From Musa acuminata AAA Group (taxonomy: Eukaryota; Streptophyta; Magnoliopsida; Zingiberales; Musaceae): a stretch of 64,000 bases of DNA. This document shows, piece after piece, positions 1 through 11,922 of the stretch. The notes under the pieces are model-generated. The model was not told the DNA's origin. It saw only the letters and a list, made by a program, of their open reading frames with translations, and made no database searches. The stretch is taken from positions 9,504,501 through 9,568,500 of the forward strand of contig NC_088340.1 in assembly GCF_036884655.1 (NCBI RefSeq), given 5' to 3'. A program made the translations under genes and the position numbers. Each line of letters starts with the position of its first letter. The stretch's first letter is position 1.

Positions 1-1166
1 AGCCGGTAAAAGAGACAATTATATCCATGGCTCTAGTTGCTCAAAATTAAAACCTCCTTTCCGATGAATATAAGAAATAAGCATGTCAAAAAGTGCAACC
101 TAGTTGCCTCATAAATATCATAAAACAAATCTCCAACCTTCAAATTGGGAGGAAACTGGAGGGCACAAGTTCACAAATATGGGCAAGGCAAAGCATCGGA
201 CCTCCAATATGGGATCATTACTTCTGAGGGTTTCTTTTTCACTCTTTATGGTACATTGCTTCCTTGCCACATAAGTTTGAAATTCAAAAACAAGCAAACT
301 GGTCTGGTGTTAAGAGGGGACTCCTGCACAAACACACCCTTTTTCATTTTTAGTTGCAATAGCGAATATGAGTTTTGTACTGGTTAAGAAGTTATTCATC
401 AGGATTCAAACTTCAAAAGTTCTTGGAATCCAGCTGTCTTTGGGGTAAAAGTTCAAAGACTAGCTTAGGAAAGCCTTCTGTAACATACTTTTTGGTCTCT
501 GCTTCTCCTGAGTGATTTGAAATGGTGCTTTATCTTCTCAATTAAAAGTGTTACTGAGCTCAAAATGATGATCAAGTTTCTTCTTCATTTTTTTTAGACA
601 CATTTCAATTGTTAACCCCCTAGCATCCCTAAACGTTCTACATCTTGCTCTATTTATTCCTTGTCTATTTAATGTTATTATTTGTTCCCTTTGAGCCTTT
701 TTGCCATCATCCCTTATTTTCAATCAATAAGAGAATGTCAATCTGTTCCAATTGACCCTGATTTCTTGTTATCACCTCTAGAATAATCTCCTTCTTTTAG
801 TTTAAAACTTTTGGATGTTCGACTTGTGATTGTCAACCAAGATTGTCAATCAATGCCACTCTGTTTATGAAAAATTGCGAAACCCATCTAGCACCCTTTC
901 CTCTTCTCTGCTAACATAACACACTCAACCATGAAGTAACAAGAACGTGCTCCTCCAAGCGATTCTCACTTTAGCTACCAGAGCTCTCTTTAAACATAAG
1001 AATCACTTGATAAATTTCTACAAACTTTGACCGTAAACCATCAGATCAACGCATAGAGTTGTAGTCACCTTGTTACTTGCGTTGATCAAATTACTATGTA
1101 ATTTGTTATGAGCAGCATAGAATTTGTCAACTCCACCTTTCAATTTGGCAACTGTAAAGTAAACAA
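1..1166. other. No supported exon; probable intron of the MBD9-like gene
   Basis: I find no convincing exon here. The adjoining minus-strand PHD-finger exon must continue leftwards, so this stretch is most simply its first intron. Short open frames on both strands have no recognisable domain. Confidence 0.35.
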
Positions 1167-1299
1167 TTATTTCTGTTCACATGAAAAAAATGGTTCGCCG
1201 ACCTTTCTAAGAAACAAGGAGACAAAAATAAAAGCAATTATGTAGCTAAAGAGAAAGAGCAAGCATGAAACAGAAGAATCTTTCAAGCACGGAGAGAAA

Positions 1300-1826
1300 G
1301 AATGGAGGAAAAATTGCCTGCATCCAACATTTCCGCTACTCTGTAGCTCTTCAACATCTCCCTCGCTTGGCGGCAGTGCATTGATATCAAGCAACCTGGC
1401 GGCACCGAGTGTCCACCGCTTGGTGGGCCTCCCGCTCGCAGTGCACTCATGGCAGAGCCAGTCGTCAACCGCCGCAGCCGGATACCGCAGCCTGTTCCTC
1501 ACACAGCCAACGTGGAACCCCCGCTCGCAGCCGTCGCAGACCACCGTCCCACCGCGGGTCTCGGGGCGGCCACAGACCCCGCAGGGGAGGGGAAGCTTCC
1601 CCACGCCAGCCTCGCCAGGGAAGTCGGCGGCAGGTCCGGGGGCGGGGGCAAGGGAAGCGTGGAAGCGGCAAGCGAGGGCGCGGGAGTCGAGTGAGAAGCC
1701 ATGGGAAGGGGGGTCGGCCGGAGGGGTGTCGCAGGGCGGCGGAGGGGCCTCGTTGAGGTCGATGAAGAGCGGGGCCAGGCGGACCTCGTGGGTCTTCGAG
1801 GCGGTTGCAGGGGCGGGATCCATCAA
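1300..1826 (-). CDS. MBD9: MBD9-like PHD-finger protein, first exon only (partial)
   Basis: The ATG at 1824-1826 opens a proline/alanine-rich N-terminus with the short motif FIDLNEAP. A PHD finger follows at about residues 82-128 (CGVCGR, CDGCERGFHVGC, WLCHEC: C4-H-C3 zinc ligands), then the segment LLDINALPPSEGD. The order IDLNE, PHD finger, 'LD(I/M)NA-PPS' is that of the N-terminus of plant METHYL-CPG-BINDING DOMAIN 9, a large nuclear chromatin protein linked to SWR1/histone acetylation and flowering time. The MBD, FYRN/FYRC and later domains would be encoded leftwards, outside the window. The exon 3' end is unresolved: no strong GT donor follows the conserved segment. A GC-type donor (CAG/GCAATT near 1313) or the GT near 1194 are candidates, and reading through to 1167 gives an unlikely hydrophobic tail. 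Family call is inference from motif order. Confidence 0.6.
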
Positions 1827-1951
1827 AGACGAGGGTTCGATGCGATTCTTGGAGGAACCAAAGCCATATATTGCCGTGTATCAACACAAGGACGGGGAAA
1901 TGATCTTCTCGGTATTAGGGTTCGCGATCATGGGAGAAGAGAAAGAAGAAC

Positions 1952-1978
1952 AAGAGAGAGCGAGAGAGAGAGAGAGAT
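1952..1978. repeat. GA/CT microsatellite upstream of the MBD9-like exon
   Basis: Near-perfect (GA)n on the plus strand, which is (CT)n in the probable 5'UTR or promoter of the minus-strand PHD gene. GAGA tracts of this kind are known binding sites of plant BASIC PENTACYSTEINE factors; use here is inference. Confidence 0.8.
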
Positions 1979-2289
1979 GTTGTCGTCCGAGTGCGGAAAA
2001 ATTGGGGGAGAAAAGGGAAGAGCAGAGAAGAGCGACTTCTTGCAGCGAGTTAGGCGACGAGGACGCGCACGAAAGCGGAGGTGTCCAAATCAGGGGGGCG
2101 AATGGGCTCATCCGATGCGGTCTTGCGTGCGGCGACCGAGAAGAGACGTGTGGGTGAAGGCTAGCCGTGGAAGGGGAGGGAGTTTGGTGTTTGGGATCGG
2201 GAAGGGGATGAGAAAGCGTGAGCACCGGGGAGATGGCAGGGCGTGCGGGTTACATGTGACCGAAGGAAACGGTCGGATTATAATATAAG

Positions 2290-3427
2290 CGGGACGATTT
2301 AACTACACATAACAAACAGCGGTTGAGGCAAAAGATCGTGTAGCTGAGAGACGCTTGGAAGATCTGGGACTCAGCGTACCCATGGAACGGCCTCTGTGGG
2401 GTCTTGCCTGCTTGGGTCGAGGCAGCTGATCTTTTCCGTGCCCGACACACAACGGCAGTGGGACCACCCAACGTTCAGTAGCGTCACGCAACGGCGAGGC
2501 GACGACTCGAACTCGATCCTTGCGAGTGAAGGCGAGCGGGAGCGCGTTGGTAGGCCCAATTAGACCGGTTGGCGTCAATTATTCGATCGGATTCGAACCG
2601 GGTTCACGAAGAATTCGAGATTACGTTGTTCCTGAGTCCGACACGTGGACGTGTCCAACCCAAGTTGAGATCCGATGTATTATTCTTATTTTTGTAATTT
2701 TAAATGCCATTATTAAAATTCATAATAGCTGAAAAAAGACAGAAAATATAATTTCTAGAGACATAAAAAACAGAAATCAATAATTAATATGTGGTTGAAT
2801 CAGTGGTGGCAGCTTTATTGGACATTTAGGTTGTGAGGTGTAATGCTGCCAATCAACAACATTCTCATAGAAGTCGTTTTCTGTAATATTCATATTTTGA
2901 ATTCCTAGTCAAACGACCATGGCTTTCACTACGGTACATAACTCCGGTTGGATGTTTGAACCTTTGGCTTACCAATACAGTTTGCCACACTAGCATTTAA
3001 GGGCTAATGTGATGCATTTGCATTGTGGAAATCGCTTGCAATAGGAGTTACTTACTTAGTCATTAAGTTTTTTTATCAGTATTTTTTTTACCATTTATAA
3101 TTTCATTTTTAATATTTTAATATTTATAAAAAATACCCTTTATGAATAAACATAAATGTCTTTTTTATTATTTTTTTACTGGAAACTATTTTCTACCATT
3201 TATATTTTTATTTTAAAAATTTTAATATTGTAAAAAAAATCTCCGAACGGAGTCAAAGTCAACTTCTAAACGATTTGATACCATTAATTTACATGTTCTG
3301 ATTGAGGTAAAACCCTTACTCGTTTGAGAAAGAAATGAGAATCTTTAACTCTGGTTCTAATTGGAGTTGAGATGGAAGAGTGGAGTGGTGACCCTATCAC
3401 CACATTAGATTCTTCGCCTAATTGAAC
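2290..3427. other. Intergenic, no gene seen
   Basis: The stretch is GC-moderate up to about 2,650 and AT-rich afterwards. It has only short, unconserved-looking open frames. It ends at the retrotransposon target site. Confidence 0.5.
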
Positions 3428-3432
3428 ATTTG

Positions 3433-4685
3433 TGTTGAATCTCGGATTTTGATGATAAAATCAATTAATGGGTTAATTGATCTAATCCATATTATTGAGT
3501 TAAGTGTGCAAGATTAACTACGATAACCATAAAACACAAAGCAAGAATACCGGAGTCAAGTTCGATGGACGTTTAAGAGTCCGAAGAATCGTCGGAGATG
3601 CTGCCGGAACCAGCCGAGAAGAAATCGGGAACCTGTCGGAATTTTCGGAAGTTCGCCGAAGAGATCGTCGGAGGTTCACGAAGATCACCGAGAAGGCTCG
3701 GTTACTCGTTAAAGTCATCACAAGTTCGGGAGCTTGCTGGGAGTCCGTCGGAAGAAGTTCGTCGGAAAGCTCGCCGGAACAAGACTCGACGTTCGCGGTT
3801 GAAAACTTGCTTAGGATGTTTTTGTGTTATGTAGTTCACTTGTAATTAGGATTGGGATTAAGAGATAAATCTTATATCCTGGTTAGGGGCCAATTGGGCC
3901 CAAAATTAGACTTGTTTGGGCTAAATTTGAAGCCCAACCAGTGAACCGAAGGGTCTGGCGGTGGCACCGCCAGACTGGGCGATTGCACTGCCCAGCACCC
4001 GAGAGCCAGGCGATGGCACCGCCTGGGCTGGGCGGTGGCACCGCCCGTCCACTGTCAGTGTCTGACACTGACAGGCGGTGGCACCGCCAGCATCGGGAAC
4101 CCAAAGAGAATTCAAATTTTGGAGCCCAAATTTGAATCCTCTTGAGGCCTATAAATACCCCTCAAATCTCAGCTGAGATTACAACTTTTTGAGAAGCAAT
4201 TGATTGAGAGAAATGTCTTAGAAAAGTCTTTGCTAGTCTTGTTTTTAATTTGCTAGTGTTCACCTCCTTCTTTCTTGCTGAAAATCTATAAGAGAGTGAA
4301 CCGCTCGTAAAAAGTTGTAAGAGGGGTATTTACCCTTCCCCTTCAAGAGATTTGCTAGTGGAAGGTGGGAGCCTCATCAAAGAGGGGCCTCGCAAGTGGA
4401 TGTAGGTCATTTGACCGAACCACTGTAAAATCGACGTGATCTCTGGTTTGCATTTACTTATTGTCATTTACATTACTGCAAACCATTTGCACTTTAATGC
4501 TCTACTTCTTTGTCTCCGTCTTACTTATCCCTTCAAGTTAAAATGCAATTGAAACTGTTTCAAATGAAAATGTTACTTTTATCGTACGAAGTTTCCAAAA
4601 GAGTTTAAATCATCAAAAGTTTATCGCACATTACCGTTGCACTAATTCACCCCCCCCCCCTCTTAGTGCCGCTTCGATCTTAACA
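3433..4685 (+). repeat. 5' LTR
   Basis: Starts TGTTGAATC and ends CTTAACA directly before the primer-binding site. A TATAAAT box lies at 4150-4156, about 60 bp after a GC-rich cluster of near-palindromic modules (3957-4088). A perfect 9-bp inverted repeat (CTGTCAGTG / CACTGACAG) sits at 4052-4074. A run of C occurs close to the 3' end. It carries about 33 bp near 4290 that the 3' LTR lacks. Confidence 0.95.
3957..4088. repeat. Five near-palindromic GC modules in the 5' LTR U3
   Basis: The 15-mer GGCGGTGGCACCGCC or a one- to three-base variant occurs at 3957-3971, 3978-3992, 4009-4023, 4031-4045 and 4074-4088. Each is an inverted repeat (GGCGGTG / CACCGCC) around one base. The 3' LTR has four (12433, 12464, 12495, 12538), so the number has changed since insertion. 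Position upstream of the TATA box suggests an enhancer or hairpin role; this is inference. Confidence 0.85.
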
Positions 4686-4687
4686 AT

Positions 4688-4699
4688 TGGTATCAGAGC
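4688..4699 (+). other. Primer-binding site (initiator tRNA-Met)
   Basis: TGGTATCAGAGC begins two bases after the LTR end. It is the complement of the 3' end of plant initiator methionine tRNA, the usual primer of copia elements. Confidence 0.92.
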
Positions 4700-4737
4700 T
4701 AGGCTTACTCTCATATTTGGTTTAATACCCAAGAGAG

Positions 4738-6321
4738 ATGGCTTACTCCGGCATACATAAGGGTCATTCTATCACACGTCCACCCTTGTTTAATGAGTCA
4801 GATTATACTTATTGGAAGACTCGTATGAGGATCTTCCTCATTTCTATGGATTTCGAGCTTTGGACTATTGTTGAAAACGGATTTCAAAAATCTTCTCTTT
4901 CGATGAGCGAATGGAATGAATCAGAGAAGAGGGTTTTTGCTTTAAATGCAAAGGCTATGAATGCCTTGTTTTGTGCACTAAACAAAAATGAATTTAATCG
5001 TGTTTCAATTTGTGATTCGACTTTTGATATTTGGAGAACTCTTGATGTCACTCATGAAGGCACTAGCCGAGTGAAAGAGTCCAAAATCAACATCCTTGTG
5101 CACTCTTACAAACTTTTCCGAATGAAACCAAGTGAGTCCATCGGAGACATGTACACCCGGTTCACGGATGTCATCAATGGACTCAAAGCTCTTGGTAAAG
5201 ATTTTACTAACTTTGAACTAGTAACTAAAATCTTAAGATCCCTCCCTAAAAGTTGGGATCCAAAAGTTACAGCAATTCAAGAGGCCAAAGACCTTAAAAC
5301 ATTCCCTCTTGAATAACTTATTGGGTCTCTAATGACCTATGAAATGACATGTCAAGCTCATGATGAGCTCGAGAACCCCCTTCCAAAGAACAGGAAAGAT
5401 ATGACACTCACATCACAAGAAGACCACTTGAAAGGAACATCAAGTGATGATGACAGTGACAATAACATTGCACTTTTGACTCAAAATTTTAAAAATTATT
5501 TAAGAAAGAACAAATTTAAAAATAATACAAAAAATAAGTTCGAACACAAGAAGGACCAAGTGATTTGCTATGAATGCAAAAAACTGGGACACTACAAGAA
5601 TGATTGTCCTCAAGCCAAAAAGAGAACATCAAAGAAGAAGGCGCTCAAGACAACGTGAGATGATTCAAGCGCATTCGAAGAAGAGGAGTCCAACACCGAG
5701 CAAGTTGCTAATTACGCCCTAATGGCCATCGGAGAAGAGGTAACAGATTTAATTGATGCAGATTTACCTTATCATGAATTATTAAATGCTTTCCATGAGT
5801 TATTTGATGAATGTAAGACAATTAGTAGAAAATACAAATTGCTAAAAAAGGAGCATGATAGTCTCACTTATGATATTGATAAATTAAAAACTGAATATCA
5901 TGATAGTTTAGCTCCATGTATAAAATGCCATGATCTAGAATCTCTCCAAAAGGAGAACTTGCTACTTAAGGACACCTTGAAGAAATTCGAAGTTGGTAGC
6001 AAATCTTTGAACATGATCCTTACAAATAAGGGTCACGTTCCTAAAAGAAGTGGAATCGGATTTGTGAGAAGTCCTCACCAAAATCCAACCACTTTCATTA
6101 AAGGCCCCGTCTTACATGTTCGGCACCAAAGCAATTGCAACTTTTGTTACAAATATGGACATAAAACTTATAAATGTCCATTCAAGAAAATTAGTCCGAA
6201 CAAACTAATTTTGGTTCCTAAAGGAACCAAGATCAATTCTATGCAATATGATGAACAAGTTAAATTAGTTTTTAAGGCACCCAAAAGAAAATGGGTACCT
6301 AAAAATAATCCCTTCTTGTAG
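4738..6321 (+). pseudogene. gag (capsid and nucleocapsid region), broken
   Basis: The first ATG after the primer site opens a gag polyprotein with a UBN2/retrotran_gag-type capsid fold region (YWKTRMRIFL, then LRSLPKSW). A CCHC zinc knuckle CYECKKLGHYKNDC lies at about 5569-5610, and a second one, CNFCYKYGHKTYKC, at about 6136-6178. Two knuckles separated by a long linker fit SIRE-type gag. In-frame stops at 5314-5316, 5656-5658 and 6319-6321 cut it into three pieces in the same frame, so these are point changes and not indels. It would have formed the virus-like particle and bound element RNA. Confidence 0.88.
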
Positions 6322-6357
6322 AAACATATACCATCACAAGCTAGGAGCAAAAGATGA

Positions 6358-6693
6358 TATCTAGATAGTGGATGCTCAAGACATATGACTGGAGATCCAT
6401 CTCATTTCTCTATGCTCACTAGCAAAGAAGAAGGGTACGTCACTTTCGGAGACAACAACCAAGGCAAAATCATTGGCAAGGGAACCATAGTTAACAAATT
6501 AAATTTTTATATTGATAATGTCTTACTAGTTGATGGATTGAAACATAATCTCTTGAGTATTAGTCAATTATGCGATAAAGGTTATATCATTAGATTTGAA
6601 TCAAATGTGTGTATTATTGAAAAACCAAACCATAACATAACTATGATTGCATTAAAACAAAATAATGTTACACCATCAACCTTGATGAACTAA
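6358..6693 (+). pseudogene. copia aspartic protease remnant
   Basis: The active-site triad D-S-G is at 6364-6372, followed by CSRHMTG and a typical LLSISQLCDKG segment. It is separated from gag by stops at 6319 and 6355. A frame change near 6680 disconnects it from the pre-integrase region, so the polyprotein cannot be read through. Confidence 0.85.
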
Positions 6694-6701
6694 GTAATGA
6701 A

Positions 6702-7835
6702 ATGTGCTTATCCGCTTTAAATGATGATGCTTGGCTTTGGCATAGGAGACTAGGCCATGCAAGCATGAAACTAATATCTAAGATCTCATCTAGAGAATTA
6801 GTGCAAGGAATTCCAAATATAAAGTTTATTAAGGACAAAGTATGCGATGCATGTCAACTAGGTAAACAAATAAAAACTAGTTTCAAACCAAAAACTCAAA
6901 TTAGCACCACTAGACCATTACAATTGATTCATTTGGACTTATTTGGACCAATTGACACGACAAGTCTAGGGGGAAGCAAATATGCGTTTGTAATTGTGGA
7001 TGACTATACTAGATACACTTGGACTTATTTCTTAGCTCACAAAAGTGATTGTTTCAAGTGTTTCTCTAAATTTTGTAAACTCACTCAAAACGAAAAAGGA
7101 TTCATGATTTCATCAATTCGGAGTGATCACGGTGGCGAATTTCAAAACCGTGACTTTCAAAATTTTTGTGAAGTTAATGGATATAATCACAACTTCTCCA
7201 CTCCGAGGAATCCCTAACAAAATGGAGTAGTTGAAAGAAAAAATAGAAACCTACAAGAAATGGCAAGAACTATGTTAAATGAACATAGTTTACCTAAGTA
7301 TTTTTGGGTCGAAGTCGTAAATACGGCTTGCTACATCATGAATAGAGTCCTAATAAGATCATCCTTATCAAAAACTCCCTATGAATTATGGAATAACAAA
7401 AAACTAAATATTTCCTATTTTAAAGTTTTCGGTTGTAAATGCTTTATTTTGAATGAAAGGGATGCCTTAGGAAAATTTGACGCTAAATCCGATGAAGGCA
7501 TCTTTCTTGGTTACTCTTCCGTTTCTAAGGTTTTTCGGGTTTTTAACAAAAGAACCTTAGTAATAGAAGAGTCTATTCATGTAGTTTTTAATGAAATTTC
7601 TAATTTAAAGAAAAATGATTTTGATGATGATCTTGGTTTTGATAATTTGAATTTAAATGAACCATCTCCTCAAAATAGCAACTTGGATGCACCTTCTTCC
7701 AAAATTTCCTTACCTAAGGAATGGAAGTATATAGATGCTCATCCAAAAGAGCTAATTATAGGAGATACATCAAAAGGGGTTCAAACTCGTTCCTCTTTCA
7801 AGAATTTTTGTGCTAACGCCGCCTCCCTTTCTTAA
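6702..7835 (+). pseudogene. copia integrase with GAG-pre-integrase zinc finger, broken
   Basis: The HHCC finger is visible as HRRLGHAS ... CDACQLGKQ. The catalytic core has the first Asp in LIHLDLFGP, the second in SDHGGEFQN, and the Glu in GVVERKNR; the last lies just after the in-frame stop at 7215-7217. The copia C-terminal segment (FGCKCFILN ... EGIFLGYSS) follows. Stops at 7833 and 7878 separate it from reverse transcriptase. Its ancestral role was insertion of the element cDNA. Confidence 0.9.
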
Positions 7836-7889
7836 ATCGAACCTAAATGCATTGACGAGGCTATAAAAGATGATTTTTAGGTTATTGCA

Positions 7890-9364
7890 ATGCAAGAGGA
7901 ATTGAATCAATTTGAGAGGAATAAGGTATGGAATCTTGTTCATAGACCTAGTGACCATTTAGTCATTGGTACTAAATGGGTCTTTAGAAATAAGCAAGAC
8001 GAAAATGGTATCGTGGTTAGAAACAAGGCTAGATTAGTGGCCAAAGGTTTCAACCAAGAAGAATGTATGGATTACGCAGAAACCTTCGCTCCCGTGGCTC
8101 GATTAGAAGCCATAAAGATGCTCCTTGCCTGTGGTAGTAGTAATAATTTTAAACTATTTCAAATGGATGTCAAAAGTGTCTTCTTAAATGGTTTTATTTC
8201 CGAAGAAGTATATGTCGAACAACCTCCCGGATTTGAAAATTCTCTTCTTCCTAATCATGTATTCAAATTGACTAAGGCTCTCTGTGGCTTGAAACAAGCT
8301 CTTAGAGCTTGGTATGAAAGGCTTAGTTCCTTTCTTATTTTAAATAATTTTACCAAAGGCAAGGTTGATACTACATTGTTTATTAAACATTTTGAAAATA
8401 ATTTTCTTATTGTGCAAATTTATGTTGACGATATTATTTTTGGCTCTTCTGATGAATCACTATGTGAATCATTTGTCAAATGTATGAGTCATGAATTTGA
8501 AATGAGTTTAATGGGTGAATTAACTTTCTTTTTAGGATTACAAATTAAACAACTTAGTGATGGTATATTTCTTAACCAATCTAAATATACATTTGAATTG
8601 TTAAAACAATTTAAATGGATAATTCAAAAGCAATAAACACCCCTATGAGTACTGCAACTAAGTTAGATATGGATGAAAATAGTGAAAATTATGATAAAAA
8701 AACATATAGGGGAATGATAGGTAGTCTACTCTACCTCACCACGACTAGACTGGATATTATGTTTAGTGTAGGAATTTGCTCTAGATTTCAATCAAATCCT
8801 AAATTATCTCATCTTAAAAGTGTTAAAAGAATATTTAGGTATCTTAAAGGAACTCCAAATTTAGGATTGTGGTATCCAAAATCTGAAAAATTTGATTTAA
8901 TAGCTTATGCAGATGCCGATTTTGGCGGATACAGGATAGATAGAAAAACTATATCCGGAACATGCCAATTTTTAGGACATGCACTTGTTTCTTGGACTTC
9001 CAAGAAACAAAATTCAGTTGCACTATCTACGGCGGAAGCCAAATACATTGCTGTAAGTGCATGCTGTGCACAAGTTGTTTGGATGAAAAATACATTAGAA
9101 GACTATGGAATTCACTTCAAAAATGTTCCCATAAAATGTGATAATACTAGTGTCATATGTCTTACCAAAAATCCAATTCAGCACTCTAGAACTAAGCATA
9201 TCGATATTAGGCATCATTTCATACGTGATCATGTCCTTAACAATAATGTTGTTTTAGAATTTATTGACACAAAGCATCAATTGGCAGATATTTTTACAAA
9301 AGCCTTAAATGAAGACCAATTTGAATTTATTAGAAGGGAACTAGGCATGTTAAATTATCCCTGA
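7890..9364 (+). pseudogene. copia reverse transcriptase and RNase H, frame-shifted
   Basis: RT_2 (copia) motifs are clear: WVFRNKQDENG, ARLVAKGFNQ, FAPVARLEAI, FQMDVKSVFLNG, LCGLKQALRAWY and the catalytic YVDD. The RT frame ends at a stop at 8634-8636, and the thumb plus RNase H continue one frame over from 8615 (overlap, single indel nearby). RNase H shows YADADFGG, SVALSTAEAKYIA and the terminal HIDIRHHFIRD ... DIFTKAL. The order INT-RT-RH confirms Ty1/copia. Confidence 0.92.
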
Positions 9365-9514
9365 AAATAAGCTTGTTTGAATATATTTTTCGAAAAATGT
9401 CTCATCCTTTTCCGTTCTTCTATGGATTTGACTTCATCACTCTCCTTCGATTCAAGATGATATACTGAAGTACAACTCATTATCTTAACCTATCTTGAGT
9501 CAAACATCTCAAAA

Positions 9515-9656
9515 AAAAAAAAAAAAAAAATTTACCGCCAGCGGTGGCACCACCTGAGCACTCGGGCACCAGGCGGTGGCACCGCTCGGTTTGGCGGTGG
9601 CACTGCCCGAGACACCCTATAAATCCCAAATGGTTAGGATCAGCGGTGACACCGCC
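9515..9656 (+). promoter_or_regulatory. Candidate internal promoter before the env-like ORF
   Basis: After an A-run, the same GGCGGTGGCACCGCC-type modules found in the LTR U3 recur at 9541-9554, 9572-9586, 9593-9607 and 9643-9656. A TATAAAT box sits at 9618-9624, about 240 bp before the ATG of the env-like ORF. The resemblance to the LTR promoter is seen directly. A function in subgenomic transcription is inference. Confidence 0.45.
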
Positions 9657-9861
9657 CCCAACCCGTGGAAGCCTTGCTCCAACTCTCCCAAACTCTCTCA
9701 ATCCCTCATTCTAACCTCTACAAACCATGGAGAGGGATTCTTGTTGGTCAAGCTCTCCATCATCCAAGAAACACTCCATAAGGTAAAATCTTCCCTTCCC
9801 TTTCTTCTTGTTTTACCTACTCATTATATTTTTATATTTCTTTTATCATCTTGTCTAAACA

Positions 9862-10977
9862 ATGGCTTCTAAGAGATCAAAAGAGAAAAGGATTGAAGGA
9901 GATTCATATGACCACAATCTTTTTAAATCCAAAGAAGAAGCCCTTAGGTTTCCAAATTTTGAAACAAGATATATTCATAAGGGTAAACACGTTGATCTCG
10001 ATGAACTAGGAGACTTAGAACCCATTAGGTGATTTGCTCATCTAGAGGCCCTACCTCTCTTACAAATAGATGAATCAATTTATCCTAGATTAGTTAGGCT
10101 CTTTTATGCAAACCTATGGGTAGATAACGATAGCCTAAGCACTTACATTTTAGGAACACAAATTAGGATTTCTGATAATTCTATTTGTGAACTAATTGGA
10201 ATCAATAAAAAAGATAAGGGCTGTTATTTTAGAGGAAAATGGGATGTTAATATAATAGGAGCAACTTACACCGAAGCTATCGAAACCAGTTTTGCAAACT
10301 CGGACCTTGGAATAATACCAAAGAGTTACGAACACTTACTACCTTTTAACTCTAAGATTCTTCATCATATCATGACAAGCATACTATTCCCTAAGCAATA
10401 TCATCTTGATGAAATGAGTCTAATAAAGATAAGCACTATGTATTGGATTATGACCGGTCAACATAACTGTTTTGGATACTCAATACGGTAACACATGCAG
10501 GATATTACAGCTAAAGATATTATGTTGCCATATGGGGGGTTAATCACTAGATTTCTTCGTGCCTATGACATTTGCATCTCACCCGATGAAGAAACAATTC
10601 AAAGTGATAGATATAACATCATCAATAAAAATCTACTAAAGAGACTTAGGTGCACATTTAATAATGGAATATGGGTAAGGCAACCTAGAAGGACTGATCC
10701 TATTCCTCCACCAGTAGAACAACCAGAAACACTAATTTTTAGGGGAAATGAATTTCCTCCTCCTAGTCGCTTTGGTGCAGCACCTTTAGCTCATGTTTCA
10801 TCCTCTGAAGGACTCATTATGGCAGAACTGTCTCAGATCAAATTCCAACAAGACCAACTCAAATCGCAGCAAGAACAAATTCAACTCCAGCAAATTGAAA
10901 TTTTGAAGGAACTACGACAACTAAATCAAAAAATAGATGTTATGTATCAGCACTATGGATTACCTCCTAAGGATTGA
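9862..10977 (+). pseudogene. Env-like extra ORF of the SIRE-type element, broken
   Basis: From the ATG at 9862 one frame runs to the stop at 10975, interrupted by stops at 10030-10032 and 10489-10491. The body (RLVRLFYANL, ISDNSICELIGI, YWIMTGQ) has the look of the 'putative plant transposon protein' domain found 3' of pol in SIRE and Athila elements. The last 60 residues are Gln-rich and probably coiled coil (repeated QxxQ), followed by a short tail. No signal peptide or clear membrane span is seen, so 'envelope' is only a positional label. Function unknown. Confidence 0.7.
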
Positions 10978-11910
10978 TGTATCTTTTTATTCTGTTCTGT
11001 TTACTCTTAATCTCAAGTTCCAAGCTGGTCATCTTTTGAACGAAAACTGAACCTTCTTTTTAAATGTATTTTTAAAATTCTGGATATATGCTTCTAGATG
11101 AATGCTGATTTTTCCTTTTAAGATGAATACTGGATAAGTATTTTTGGCAAATTTGAATAATTAATCTTAATGTTGTATTCTTTCTCTAATGATTTTATGA
11201 TATGTTGTGAATCTCGAAATTGATTTTGATGGCTTGATTATGAGTTTCAAGTTGACGAATTGAATTTGAATCGATTTGTATTCGAATTATGATCTTGACT
11301 TATTGGAGTTACTACTTGAATTTTTTTTTTTTCATCACTATCTCTTCCTTGTACATCTATAATTTTTGTTATTTATAGAAAGAAGAGATTTGATAAAATG
11401 GATGAATGCTGAATTTTCCTTTAAGATGAACTCTGCGTAAATATTTTAGCATACTTAATTTTGAATGATAAAATTTTTATGATCAATGCTGAATTCTTGA
11501 TGTTATAATCACAAATTATGTGCTTCAAGTCTCATTCCCTTTTTATTGACGACAAAGGGGGAGAAAAGTGAATGTCTTATATGCCTTGCAAAATCTTTGA
11601 GAATATCGTAAGATTGATTGATCATATTGAAAGCATGTCTAACATGTATATCATGAAATTCATGTTGAAAATCTTTATCTCCTGTCATAGTAAAAATTGT
11701 CTCTTATCATTCGACTTGAAAGTGATTTTCATCGAAGTTTCGCATTTACTTATGCTTAATGAGAATAACGATAAGTTCTACGGTTAGAACTTATCGGTTT
11801 ATGCTTGGATTCAATGGAATGGAATTCAAGTATTTTTATCTTCTCATAATATGACATATAGATAGGGGGAGTTATGTTTAACTCTATTATCAATTGATTG
11901 TCATCATCAA
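10978..11910 (+). other. Retrotransposon 3' untranslated spacer
   Basis: AT-rich internal DNA between the env-like ORF and the polypurine tract, with no supported coding. A phrase around 11,100-11,140 (ATGAATGCTGA..TTTTCCTTT..AAGATGAA) recurs near 11,400, suggesting a small internal duplication. Confidence 0.6.
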
Positions 11911-11922
11911 AAAGGGGGAGAT
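11911..11922 (+). other. Polypurine tract
   Basis: AAAGGGGGAGAT lies immediately before the 3' LTR, the expected plus-strand primer site. Confidence 0.9.

Noticed and set aside
1381..2288. Long plus-strand frames over the MBD9-like exon
   Set aside because: Antisense shadows of a GC-rich exon; the minus strand has the PHD finger with all zinc ligands.
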